Source: Pipra filicauda
Lineage: Eukaryota > Chordata > Aves > Passeriformes > Pipridae
Length of the DNA stretch: 64,000 nucleotides
Direction: 5' to 3'
NCBI RefSeq assembly: GCF_003945595.2
Contig: NW_024104909.1
Location: 1,178,001 to 1,242,000 of the forward strand
The notes under the pieces were generated by a model. It had not been told where the DNA came from. It was given only the letters and a program-made list of their open reading frames with translations, and searched no databases. Shown here one piece after another: positions 11,201 to 42,178 of this stretch. Within the stretch, counting starts at the first letter, position 1; every line of letters begins with the position of its first letter. Position numbers and translations under genes: made by a program.

Positions 11201-14200
11201 GAATCAGAAGAATTTTTTGAGCTCCCTGTTTTTTTTCCCTCTTCTATATGAGGGAGTCACACCTGGATACCTTCCAGATCCCAGGTGAAGCTGCTCTGAA
11301 ATCTTGTAATGCTGGCATTCCAACAGGAGCTCACTTATAGTTGATTTCCATCGTGACCTGCATCTTTTTCTGAATATCAAGAAAACCAGTTGCTCAGAGG
11401 GATATCAGGTCTGCTTTCCTGGTCATGGGATTGGCTCACATCTATTCAGACTTCACTGGCACATGTTTTTATTACCTGTACTTAAAACCCTCTGGCTCTA
11501 TATGCATCTGAACCTTGCCCATGTTCGGTGGGTCCCAGCTGAAGCTTTGCATTCTCAATGTGTCTCTGGCACACCATCACTCTACCAGGCTTTGCATGAA
11601 ATCCCAACCCTTGGATTTTTTCTCATGTATCTTCCCATTCCCCTGTCTAGGGGTCTGCCTGGCTGCTTCCAAACCAGGCAGTTCCTACTGGTGTTTCTCA
11701 GCTAATTGGATGGTTCACAGTGAGATCCCTCAGTGCTGCCTTGGTTGCCTGGGTAGCCACAGAACTTAAAGACCTTCCCCACAGCACCTACCCTGCCTTG
11801 GTGGGTTCCTGCTGGCACAGTGCCGTGGTGGTGCTCGTGTGCTGCTGTTCCATGCCCTACTTGCATGCTGCTTTTATGGCCACCTGCGTGCAGCTCCTGT
11901 TCTAGATCTTTCAAGAGCACTGGTTGAAAAGAAAACTCTCAGGAGGAAGATTCTGGGCCTTCTGATTCACTTTCTGTTCCATCAGAAAGACTTTTGCTAC
12001 CTGAGATCCGTTCCTTCCTTCTACTTTGACATCAAGTTAAAAGGCAGGGACAGGCAATGTGCCAGCGTGCCACAGTGACCTGCAGGGAAGCTGCTGCTTT
12101 TAATAAGAGGTTGGCTATTCCCCAGTGCTCCTGTCTGGCCCCTCTCCAGAGTAGGGCACTGGGGCTCCATGCATGTAGCAGGGACAAATGCAGTTCCTTG
12201 AGCACTGACATGCCAGGCTAGGGTTGGAGAAGGACAGTGTCACACAGGCAGGGGACAGTGGCTGGAGCTGTATTTGATGTTTGAGCTGAGCTGCTGCCAT
12301 GCTGAGCTATCACTGAATGGGCTGGGCCTACCCTTCCGCTCCAGGTTGCAACAGGGCTTATCTGAAATTGTTTGAGCCTCTTCAGGCTGCCAGATCGACA
12401 GGAAATAATTTGCTAGAGTTAGTTTTGTGCTGGTAAAACACCTTGAAGTGGCTCAGTGGAGTAAGGCAAGGCTGCTCTCTGGGCAGCACCTTGCTGGCAG
12501 GGTGGTTTGGTTGTGAGCAGAACCAGGGCCGTGGGGAACTGTTGCCTGTGTGATTTGGTGCAGGCTGTTGGAGGCAGCACCAGCCTCTACCAGCACTCAG
12601 GCAGAGCCTGTGCATGGCAGAGAGCAGCGAGAGGGACAGTGTGTGGGAACGGCAGTGCTGCCAGCTCCCTGCTGGGCAGGGCTCAAAGGGCACTGTGTCT
12701 GCAGAGCTCTGCCAGACTTGTGCCCAGAGGTGCCTGGATTGCTCAGACCCAGCCTCTACTGGGCAGCCTCTGGGTCTGCAAAGCCTTATGGCATCTCCTC
12801 CCAGCTCGGCTGTGAGGGTCTGGAAAGCAGGAGAGGGCCCTGGGCAGTGCTGATGGTTTCATTTCTAAGGTAGTTTCTCAGGCTGGTCTCAGCCGGGGTG
12901 TTGCTGTGCTCTCAGCAGCTTTCCCCCAGAGTGCAGGATCACAGGCCTGTTCACCTTCCCTGTGGAACTCAGCCCCTCCATCTGCCTTGTTTTACAGGGC
13001 TGGCTCAGATATTTGGGATATTGTGTGTAACTCTCTGGGTCTGATCCATGCTAGATGGTTTTATTGGCAGCCATGAGACCGAAACCCCACTGCTCCTCTT
13101 CTCCTTGGACTTCCTGCCTTTTCCCTGCTGTGCCAGCAGCAATCCTGCTGGAGAGAGGCACAGCCAGGAACCTGCTGTCTCCTCTGGCTCGCTCTGTCTG
13201 GAGAACACATTGAGGATCCCGATTTCTTTGCTGTCTCTAGATGCCTGCTGGTGTTCCTCAACCAGAGTACCCTTCAGGTACACAGGGCTTGCCTGGGACT
13301 CTGCAGCAGGCACTGCAAATGCAGTTGTTGCAGTGAGGGAGGTTTGAAAACTGGAGAAAAGCAGCTGGAACCTGACCATGGAATGGATTGCAGTGGAATA
13401 GCCCTGGTGTTCTGGGGCTGTCTGTAGGAACATGTACACGCTGTGCTGGAGAGGAGCAGTGGTCTTGGAAAAAGCAGATGCTGTTTGTTTGTTTGGGTTG
13501 AATGAAGTTGGGGTTTTGTTTTGGTTTTTGTTTGGAATGTTTCTTGGGGGAAAAAAAAACAAACCCAGCTTTATTTTAAGTGCTGGTAAAATGGAATTTT
13601 TGGAAGAAAAGAAGTCAACATGGGAATAACGTCACTTGACTGTTTAAATGGAAGGTTGGACTGTCTTTGAAATGACTCTACAAATCCTGAATGTATTTAG
13701 GATGCCTGTCAGTTTTAGGAGCATGCTCAGGCTTCTGGGCAAGGCTTTTCCTTCACTGTTTGGGTCAGTGGATTTCACTAAGCAGCTTTTCTTGATCATG
13801 TGCCAACTTTGGAATTTAATATACTCTCCCCCTTTCTTAACCTGACCCACAGCACAGTGGATTTGCCTTTTGTTCTGGTGCTGTGACCTTGCTTTGGCAC
13901 AGAGCTTTTGAAGATGACTTTCCCAGAGTATCTGCAATCTACACATTTCTTTCTTTCGTTTGTTTATTTTAATTGAAATGGACATTATTAATAATTTTTG
14001 TGCTGCTGCCACATGCAGCTGATCCGTTAGGAGAAGATAGATTTGCAAATGCCCTGAATTCAGCCTGTGTGCTCTGGAAAAGAGTTTGTGTTTCCAGATT
14101 CCTCAGGTGAGAGATCTAAAACAGCTCCTGTCCAAGGACTGAGCTGCTGGATGTGGATCTCCCCTGTGTTGATGGGAAGAGGGGCTGGTAGGAACAGTGT

Positions 14201-14935
14201 GGAAGAGATCTGTAGAGTCAAGATTTGTGTGGAGAAAGAGTATATTCTTTAGCCCAAGAACTGCAGGGCAACAAGTGAACCCAGGAAATTTGCAGAGGAA
14301 CTGAAGAGGGCTTGTCATGCAGAACGTTTCAGCTTTGTCATGTGCAGGAATGAATACTAAAAGTCTGCTTGGATTAAAGAATGACTTGGGTAAGTTCTGG
14401 AAGAATAACCATTGGATGGACATGGAGATGGATACAGAACTGTTAAATGTCAAGACATCTCTGTTACAAGAAGCCTCTGAGTCATTCATAGCACGTGCCA
14501 TGGCTCTGTGCTGGGAGACAGGACTGTTGAGTGATCCTGTACCCTGCACCCCCTGCCAGGCATCCTCTGTTGGAAATGAGACACTGGCTTTAGATGGACA
14601 GTTGGCCTGACCTTGCCTGGCTGTGCTGAGTGCATTCCTATCCTGCTGCTGTTGGTGACCACTTGACAGGACTGAGACATTGGGATTGATGATATGGGAC
14701 CACTCAAAACGTGTCAATGCAGGCAACTCTGAAACAAACCCCATTGGCCCCATCAAATACATGGACACTGGATCCTGAAACAGCAACCCCTAAAAATAAC
14801 CAAGGGGTCGTTGTGAAACTCAGCAAGTGCTTTCAGTGCAATGCTGAGATAGAAATCAGTGACTGCAGCACTTTGAGTGAGAACCAGGTGCAATAAGGGC
14901 TGTGACCTGCTGTGCAGACTGTTTGACCATCCAGC

Positions 14936-14996
14936 TGTACATCTGTGTACACAGCTATGCATCCATGTACAACTAGGCTGTACATCTATATGTACA
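14936..14996. repeat. Cluster of five TGTACA palindromes
   Basis: TGTACA occurs at 14936, 14946, 14966, 14979 and 14991. Two longer near-copies beginning CTGTACATCT are spaced about 43 bp apart. The last pair forms a perfect inverted repeat with a 6-base spacer. The cluster lies in RHBDF1 intron 1. Confidence 0.7.
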
Positions 14997-16809
14997 CCTG
15001 GATCCACCTTCAGTCTCCCTGTTAACCCCCTGGAGACCTGCCTCCTGTGACCATAACCCAGCCCTTTTTGTGCCCAGGGTCAGAGGCAGTTGCCTGGCCT
15101 GTGCTGCGGCTGAGTATTCACAGTGGATCAGGCCCTGCAAACTCTGTCTTAGGTGTGTTTGTAAGGTTTATTTTTGGCCTCTCCAAATGCACACAGGGAG
15201 TTGGGAATGCTGAACAGCTTTGCCTTAACTGCATACTTTTGTTGGGAAGTGAACATGTTAGTAAGTAAAAGAGGTCGAACTGGTAGAGGGATTTGCTCCT
15301 CACTGCTCTGCTGTCACCCTTGAAACTCACCTGGCCTTTAACTACTGAATGCACTTAGACAACGATTTTTTGTGCATTTTGGTGCTTTGCTATTTCAAGA
15401 ACTCTTTAACTGCTGAAGTTGGGAGAAAGCAGAGCAATCCATTGCTCTATCAGGATGCGAATTACATCTTCAGATATTCCATGAGGTATTCTCCTTACCT
15501 AAAGTACAAAGTTGAGTCAACTTTGGGGATAATTGTAAGGCCACAGGCTTGCCCCTCTGTGTGTGCGTGCCCTGTCCTCCTCTTTGACATGTGTGCACAC
15601 TGCTGGAGATCCTGTGCTCTGCTCTGCAAGGGTGGCAGTGAACCCAGTGAGGGATACATGGATATTACTGTCTGTGGCAATTTTGGAAGGGAAACTGAAA
15701 ACAGGTTTAATTGCAAAGTCTTTCACGGGGCGCAGCGTTATTGCAGCAGCTTTTGGGCAATACAGGTGTGATTCATTCTCTGCCTTCCTGGCTTGGCCTC
15801 ACTTTGATAAAGCTGCAGGTCTTACATGTTTGTGTTCTTTACACCCAGAGCTCCTGCTCACAAAGGCAGCTCTGTAGGTGGACAGGAAGGAAGTTGAGTG
15901 ATGTTGGCTCAGTGAAGAGATGCTGCAAGAAGAGTTTCTAGTTCAGAGGCTCCAGAATTTGCCCTTGAAGGCACAGAAAGGAGGCTCTTGAGTTGTGTGA
16001 AATGTTTGTCACGCCAGAGTGGTGGCTCTGTCTTTGTTGGCTGGTCTCTGATTAGAGCATCTCAGGAAGACCTTGTGTTCCTCAGGGGTAAATGCTGGAG
16101 CTCTCTACATTGCACCAAGGGAGTGTTTCAGGTGTGAGAAATCTACTTGGCTTTCTGACCTTACTGTGAAGACAAGTTTGCCCATTTTATGTGCAAGACC
16201 TTTCAGTAAATGTCTCGTGGCAGATTTACCCTCACCAAGTGCAGGCAGGAATTCCCCTAATACTCTCACTATTCCCATCTTATAGGAAGTCAGAACAGTT
16301 GTATTTGGCCACCCCTGTGGCTCAGGGTGGAGGGAAGGAAGGAACTGTGTCCCTCTCATGCACAGCACAGCGTCTGTGCACACAGGACCGTGGTGCACGT
16401 ACGAAGGGCATGTCTGTACAGGCTGGGTCATGAATTCCCAGACTTTTGGGGGCCTGTGGTATTTGCTGAAACCCAACCTTCATCCACCTACAGCTGAGTC
16501 CTCCCTTTCTGTCGTTGGGCTCAGCTGAGCAGGGCGCTCCTGGCAGCCAGCCCAGCTTGTGTGACCGAGCCAGCAGCTGGCCTTCAGCTCCTTTTAGATG
16601 AGATTCTCCTCTCCCTACCCCATCCAGATCATTCCCCTCTCCCTTTTGTTGACCTGTTTCCCCCCCTGCCATCCCCCCTCCCCGTTGTGTATCTTTTGCA
16701 ATGGTGAGCATGCTGTTTGTGCAGCTCCTTCCCAGAGCAGCTGCAGGGAGCTGTGGGAATATGGTGGAAATGCCGTGCGAGGCAGCGCGTGTTTCGGACA
16801 ACCAGTGCC

Positions 16810-16945
16810 TAATTTAGGTTGGGAGGGACCTTTGCAGGTTGTCTGGCTCAGCCACTGTGGCTGGGATAATTCAGGCTGCTCAGGGCCTTGTTTTGTTGAG
16901 TGTTGAATGTCTTGAAGGATGGAGGTCCCTTTGCCTCTGGTCCTG
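16810..16945 (-). mobile_element. CR1-type LINE 3' fragment
   Basis: Read on the + strand it begins with the reverse-oriented CR1 tail pattern (TTTAGGTTGGGAGGGACCTTT) and continues with the typical GCTCAGGGCCTTG block. It is diverged and lies in RHBDF1 intron 1. Confidence 0.65.
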
Positions 16946-17275
16946 GCCTAGGACTTGGCCTCTCTCAAGGAAGAATCCTTGCATGTTAAACTCATTCTGG
17001 ATTTAAAATAAATGGACTGTGTTAACATTTTTAGAGCACTAAGTTTTAATTCAGGTTTTCTCCTTTTTAAGTCATGTGTGCCTGCTGAATTAACTGACTG
17101 CTCTGTCCACCATGGTGGGGGAAGAGGCTGGGACACTTGATTTTTTTTTTTGTCCCTTATGGGATCTGTGGCCCAGGACAACGCTGGGATAGAATGGGAT
17201 CTGTTGTCCCAGTTGGCACACACGCTGGCTTGCAGTTGTCTGTATGCTAGGAGAGAAAGAAATATGGGCTTGTAG

Positions 17276-17345
17276 TATAATTTAGGTTGGAAAGTTCCTG
17301 TGGAGGTATCTGAGCTGATCTTCCAGTTGTTTCTCTGAGCATACA
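17276..17345 (-). mobile_element. Short diverged CR1 fragment
   Basis: AATTTAGGTTGGAAAGTTCCTG followed by a weak match to the next CR1 block, in the same orientation as the fragment about 330 bp upstream. The two may be parts of one element broken by substitution. Confidence 0.4.
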
Positions 17346-18196
17346 CCGTGAAGTAGGTGCTCTGCCAGTCTGGAAGAGTTGTGTGGTCCCTGTCCTCCTG
17401 CCTGTGACCTAAACAGGAGGGGAAAACTGCAGGAGAGTGGGCAAGATGACAGCGAGTCACTCTGCTTGCTTTGGCATTTTGGTAACGCAGCGGTTTTTAT
17501 TTAAATACCATATCATTATTATTTATGTATGAAAACCACTCTTAGTTCAGGATTAGTGCCAGTTCTCTAATGTTCATGCTGTACTGGTATTGCTCTGTGC
17601 ACTGTGTTGTGTTTCTAGAAAATGACTGCATTTAAAAGAGATTAGAAGCAGAAGTGAGAGACGGCCACTTGCTAATTTCTAAGTGGTAGGTGGGTAGGAA
17701 AGTGCAGTGTTTCAGCTTTGGGTGGGCAAGGAAGGGTGTCTGTGAGTCGCAAGCTGGTTTTAGAGGGAGGTCACTGGCTTTTGGTACTGCAGTCACTTAG
17801 CTGGTTGGACTGGATCCAGATCTCATTAAGATTTAATTCATAACTGGTTCTTAAGGAATCTGGATCTTGTAGTAGTCTCAGCAAAAATCTTAATGGGAGG
17901 CAACTCTCAAACTTGTGCCTGCGGTCTCAGCAGCTGGCTCGAGGTCCTGTGGGCCTGAGGAATGTGCCGTGTCCTCCGAGTGTCGGGTCCTGGCTGACCA
18001 GTGCGGTCACGAGCTGTGACGCCTGAGCCCTCGTGGGGCACTTTGGGAACCCATCCAGCGTGGGGCTGGGTCCTCAGTCACAGCCTGGGGGAGGGCAGGG
18101 AGCCCCTGTCTGCATGGAGCGTGTCAGGGATGAGCTGGATTCCCTCCTGACTCTTGATTTCTCCCGTCTCCCAGGCCTGAGGACAAGCGTGGGACG

Positions 18197-38421
<20,225 letters not shown>

Positions 38422-38719
38422 AAGGCAAAGACTGGCCTCTCGAGCAGGCCCTGGAGATGGACTGTCTTTGCATTTGCTGTGCCAGTTCCATGGGGACAAA
38501 GCCTCTAATCCAGTGACACTTCTAACCCTGCCCGTGGTTAATTTAAACTGTCTCCTTAGCACTTGGCAGGCATGTTTTGCCTTATCTCAGAAGACTCTGA
38601 AAACAGAACGTTTGTGCCTTGTTCAATTGTATTGAACCTTTTCTGCTGCCATTATTTTTATTACACTAGTTTCAATACTACATTTTTAACCAGAGTTGTT
38701 TACTACTGCTAAGGTGGTG

Positions 38720-38725
38720 ATTAAA
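38720..38725 (+). terminator. RHBDF1: RHBDF1 poly(A) signal ATTAAA
   Basis: This is the commonest variant poly(A) hexamer, about 300 nt after the stop codon. No canonical AATAAA was seen on this strand before SNRNP25. The 3' UTR would be about 320 nt (38422 to about 38745), though a longer form cannot be excluded. Confidence 0.5.
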
Positions 38726-38745
38726 CAGTGAGGTAGCGTTTTAGC

Positions 38746-40050
38746 TACTGTTAATTGTTCTGCATAGTCTGTGCCTACGTTTGTTACTTAATCTCACTTA
38801 CACTGTTCCATGTCCCAGGAGAATCAATCCCCTTCGAGCACCAAAACCAGCCAGATGCAGATCTGCAGCTGGAAATAAGGGCCTGAAAAGCTTCAGAAAA
38901 CTAGAGGGTCTCTTTAATCCCTGGAATTGCGTTCCACATACAAACAACAACCACAAAAAACATGTGAGAATGTCCAGTCAATGGAATTTGCTCCTCTTCG
39001 GAGTGTTAAACCTTCTTCTCCAGGAAAGTGCTGAATCCACAGTCTGGTCTTGGTAGGGCTGGTTTGTCTGCTCTCTCTCTGTTAAGGAAAGAAAATATTT
39101 GGCAGTGAAAATGGTTGCTGCATGCTGGGCTATTACCACCACACTGCCCTGACTGTCCAGGAGGGATCAGCCAGTGCCACAGGTGGCTGCTCGGAGGGCA
39201 CACATGTGGATGCTGCAAATGTTGAAAGAAGAAGAAAAGGTTACTGTGGTCACAAAGCAACAGTTTCTAACTGAGCTACCTGGAGCAGCAAAACAAAAAC
39301 CCAAAGGTTTGCACAAGCTGCTCTTCCCATTGCTCTTCTGGCCCCGGGATTGTGTTTTTAGAGACATAATTTTAAACTCACTAAGCTTGAGAATCTTGGC
39401 CACATCTTGTGTTTGCATGCACAACTTTCTAAAAATAGCAGTATTACGTCTGCATGAGTTACAAACAGGTACATACATGTGGCTGCTAATGCTTCCTGTG
39501 CTGGAAGTGTTCTTAGAGGCATAAGCTGCACAGAAATATTATGACCAAAAGTTGCCCAGCAATGTGTCCTGTCTCCTGAGAACAGTGAATCAGCTGAACT
39601 CAAGTTTCTATAAACCAGGAAATGGACAAACTGGGAGTCAAAAACTACAGGCTATGTAAGCTGAGGTCCCTTTCCTAATTCCTCATAGCTTGCAGTAATT
39701 GAGAAGAATGGCTCAATACACATCCACTGTGGCACAGCAACAAACACGCTGTGTTTGCTCGTTGCATTTGCCTGGGTGCACCAGAGGGACATTTCTGTTG
39801 GCTGCAGGTGCTCAGGGTGGCACAGGAGTGGCAGGAGCAGGCTGGGAGAGCAGGAACTCAGGGATTACAGTCTGAGGCTCTCAGAAGGACCTGAGTGCCC
39901 TGGTGATGGCCATCATCTGTCATACAGACACCTTCCTCCTCCCAGGGATTCATCAGCATCCAGCCACGTTCCTGACAGAGATTCCCAGACATTTGAGAAG
40001 CCTAAAAGAAAGCAGTGTCCTAGAAGCAATCCCAGCAAAGGAACACCGTG
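38746..40050. other. Intergenic region between the RHBDF1 and SNRNP25 3' ends
   Basis: The two genes converge here. No open frame has recognisable similarity. I see no repeat family; part of the stretch may belong to long 3' UTRs of either gene. Confidence 0.6.
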
Positions 40051-40056
40051 TTTAAT
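40051..40056 (-). terminator. SNRNP25: Candidate SNRNP25 poly(A) signal ATTAAA
   Basis: TTTAAT on the + strand is ATTAAA on the coding strand, about 275 nt after the stop codon. It is the nearest poly(A)-like hexamer noticed. Confidence 0.4.
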
Positions 40057-40330
40057 GAATCTCAAGACACTGTGAGAGCAGATTCAGAGTCTAAACAAAG
40101 CAGAGTTAAAGACGCCACTGCCAGCACTGAGACATCCCCGCTGCTGCTCCCGGTGTGTGCTACCCGAAACAGCTGAATTATCACTCCCTACCCCGAGAGG
40201 AGCACAACCACCACCAGGATATGGAAACAGGCCACAGCCTCATGCATAAATGCTCTGCAACAGCAGCTGCTCTGAGCCTGAACACCATGGCCCAGGGAAA
40301 AAGATGAACATTGAGGACTTACCCAACAGG

Positions 40331-40385
40331 TCACTTCCGAAGCTTCTTTATGAAGCTGACCTCATCCCTGTTTCTGATGCCATAC
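40331..40385 (-). CDS. SNRNP25: SNRNP25 exon 5, last coding exon
   Basis: 55 nt, with acceptor CTGTTCAG. It encodes the conserved C-terminus (Y-GIRNRDEVSFIKKLRK) and TGA. It is separated from exon 4 by 968 bp that contain a CR1 fragment. Confidence 0.94.
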
Positions 40386-42032
40386 CTGAACAGAGAGTTA
40401 TGCTGTTATATGCCAGTTTCCCAGGAAAAACGACCTTTGAAATTCTATAGTCTCCTCTTTCCCAGGGGCAGATGGACTCCTACGATCACAGGACACAGTA
40501 AAATTCTCCCATGCTGCCAGCCCTGAAGGATCTCATCATCTGCCTTTACCTCCAACCACCCCTTAAATGCCACATCTGTCACCCATTGCTTGGTCTTCCA
40601 AGGTCAGCTTTGCTGTCTTGCTAAATTTGTAATACTTCAGACCACCTTTTCTCACTGATCTGCACACAGGCTGGCACACCCAGCACTGCTGTATGGAACA
40701 GCACAATGCTTGAAAGTGCTTCATCCCTCCTCACTCCCAAGAATGGGCATGGAAATGTGGGAGTCACCTGCCAGTGTTGTTAGCAGATTGTCTCTGAGAG
40801 GTGGCAGGTCTAAAGATCAACACACATATCCTTAGTTTGCTCTTTCCTTGGCATTCTCTGTGGATGTTAAGGGGTTGGAATGGACTTTAAAGACCATCTA
40901 GTCCCAACCCCCCTGGGCCACGTGCAGGGACACCTCCCACTAGACAGCTTCCTCAAGGCCTTGTCCAACCTGGCTTTGAACACTGCCAGGGTTGGGGCAT
41001 CCACAACCTCCCCAGGCAACCTGTGCCAGTTCTTCTTCCCTCCTCCTTTGTTCCAAATCAGCAGCTCTGCAAGGCTGAGTGTCACCTATTCTGCAGGAGT
41101 TTGGGAGGGACGATCAAGAGCTGTGAGTCCCAGTGCCTGGGGTGGTCTGAACTAGATAAGCACAGCACAGGATGGTGATGGCTGAGGAACCCCCCCAAGG
41201 CCATCCTGTCCTGCAGAGAGCCTCTCAGTCTGCCTGTCCCACCTCCCAGCGCAGGACCCCCCTGAGCCAGGGCACAGCCTCAGCCCCGCCTGTGGGGATG
41301 CTGCAGGGCACCCACGGGGCCTCTCAGCCCCCCAGAACACACCCAGAACTCACTCTCGAAGCTTCTTTCTGTCATCCGCCAGCTTCTCTCCAGCGTAGGT
41401 CAAGTGGTACGTCCTCCATATGTACTTCCTGGGGGGAAAACACTCAGGGGGAGCCACGGGAGAGCGGGACAGGGTTGGGACGCGCTCCAGACCCCGCTCC
41501 CGGCCCCGCTCACCAGCTGAGGTGCTGGACACCGCCCTGCCGCGCCTGCCGCAGCTGGAAGTGCCTCCGCAGCGCCTTCTTCAGCTCCAGCACCGAGGCG
41601 TTCTGCACCACCACCACGGCTGCGGGGGCACGGCCGCTCAGAGCCCGCTCAGAGCCCGCTCGGAGCCCGCGCCGTGCCCGCCCCGCAGCCCCGCCCGCCC
41701 CGCAGCCCCGCACGCACGCACGGTCTCGCCGTCCGCCTTGCAGACCCGCACGGTCATGGCCTGCCCGTACTCCAGGGCCACCTGCGAGCCGATCTCCTCC
41801 GCCGTCACCTGCGGGGGCCCGGGGGGTTCGTGAGCCCGCGCCCCGCCCGCCCCGCGCCCCCGGCCCGGCCCGGCCCCACCTGCGGCGGGAGGTCGCAGAG
41901 CAGCGGGTCCTGCACCAGCCGCGCCAGCGCCGCCTGGAACAGCTCCAGCACCTCGGCGTGGGCCAGCTCCTGGGCCAGCTCCTGGGTCAGCTCCTCCGCC
42001 GGCCCCTCCGCCGGCTCCTCCGCCGCCGCCAT
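40331..42032 (-). CDS. SNRNP25: U11/U12 small nuclear ribonucleoprotein 25 kDa protein, spliced CDS, 5 exons
   Basis: This is a component of the U11/U12 di-snRNP of the minor (U12-type) spliceosome; it has a ubiquitin-like fold. Coding exons in order are 42032-41880, 41808-41718, 41619-41514, 41428-41354 and 40385-40331, totalling 480 nt and 159 residues. The first three introns are tiny (71, 98 and 85 bp). Recognisable blocks are VQDPLLCDLP, VALEYGQAMTVRVCK, PVVVVQ, LKKALRRHFQL, WRTYHLTYAGEKL and EYGIRNRDEVSFIKKL. The family protein I know is about 132 residues, and the extra length is an N-terminal repeat of four-residue units (see 41961-42024). The gene shares its promoter with POLR3K. The second exon was extended by four bases relative to the first GT so that the third exon reads VPVVVVQ in frame. 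Confidence 0.96.
40868..41062 (-). mobile_element. CR1-type LINE 3' fragment in SNRNP25 intron 4
   Basis: On the + strand it reads as the reverse complement of a CR1 tail: GGTTGGAATGGACTTTAAAG, CATCTAGTCCCAACCCCCCT, GACACCTCCCACTAGAC, CAACCTGGCTTTGAACACT and CAGGCAACCTGTGCCAG. This is the best preserved CR1 copy in the window. It lies in the same orientation as SNRNP25. Confidence 0.85.
41354..41428 (-). CDS. SNRNP25: SNRNP25 exon 4
   Basis: 75 nt encoding WKYIWRTYHLTYAGEKLADD, then RKKLR and two bases of Glu. The donor GTGAGT overlaps an in-frame TGA, so retention of the next intron would stop translation right after this exon and remove the last 17 residues. Confidence 0.95.
41514..41619 (-). 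CDS. SNRNP25: SNRNP25 exon 3
   Basis: 106 nt (P-VVVVQNASVLELKKAL, then RRHFQLRQARQGGVQHLS and two bases of Trp). The acceptor is CCGCAG and the donor TG|GTGAGC. Confidence 0.95.
41718..41808 (-). CDS. SNRNP25: SNRNP25 exon 2
   Basis: 91 nt, residues 52 to split codon 82 (VTAEEIGSQVALEYGQAMTV, then RVCKADGETV and one base). Three overlapping GTGCGT-like donors occur, and only the one leaving one extra base keeps the downstream VVVVQ frame. Confidence 0.93.
41880..42032 (-). CDS. SNRNP25: SNRNP25 exon 1 with 12-bp coding repeat
   Basis: Residues 1-51 in phase 0, with donor CAG|GTGGGG. After MAAA comes an acidic 4-residue repeat (pattern A/T-E/Q-x-P/L), then AEVLELFQAALARLVQDP, which is the start of the conserved core. 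The start context carries ATGGCGGC. Confidence 0.94.
41961..42024 (-). repeat. SNRNP25: 12-bp-period coding minisatellite in SNRNP25 exon 1
   Basis: On the + strand, GGCCAGCTCCTG occurs twice in a row, followed by one diverged copy, then CTCCGCCGG-containing units at the same 12-bp spacing. Translated on the coding strand, it gives units AEEP, AEGP, AEEL, TQEL and AQEL. Confidence 0.85.
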
Positions 42033-42067
42033 CGCCGGAAGGGGCGGGGGGCGCGGCGGAACCCGCG
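42033..42067. promoter_or_regulatory. 35-bp bidirectional promoter core between SNRNP25 and POLR3K start codons
   Basis: The two ATGs face away from each other with only 35 bp between. The spacer contains an ETS-type CCGGAAG (42035-42041) overlapping an Sp1-type GGGGCGGGG (41-49), and no TATA box. Both leaders must be very short or must start inside the partner's first exon. Head-to-head arrangement of these genes is also known in mammals. The surrounding CpG island runs from about 41450 to 42620. Confidence 0.85.
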
Positions 42068-42178
42068 ATGCTGCTCTTCTGCCCGGCCTGCGGGAACGTG
42101 CTGGTGGCCGAGGAGGGGCCGCGCTGCCACCGCTTCGCCTGCACCACCTGCCCCTACGTGCGCAATGTCACCAGGAAG
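42068..42178 (+). CDS. POLR3K: POLR3K exon 1
   Basis: Residues 1-37 (MLLFCPACGNVLVAEEG through CPYVRNVTRK). It contains the first zinc ribbon, and the donor is AAG|GTACCG. Confidence 0.97.

Larger units (their letters stand above)
3566..18174 (+). other. RHBDF1: RHBDF1 intron 1 (14.6 kb)
   Basis: The intron is bounded by GTGAGT at 3566 and a pyrimidine-rich acceptor ending CCAG at 18174. It contains a G-rich quadruplex-like start (3574-3611), a 22-base T-run (5195-5216), a cluster of TGTACA palindromes (14936-14996) and two CR1 fragments (16810-16945 and 17276-17345). Open frames inside it up to 227 codons show no recognisable protein. Regulatory elements are plausible in a first intron of this size, but none can be assigned by eye. 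Confidence 0.8.

Noticed and set aside
14103..14786. 227-codon - strand open frame in RHBDF1 intron 1
   Set aside because: No domain, signal peptide or codon pattern stands out, and there are no convincing splice partners.
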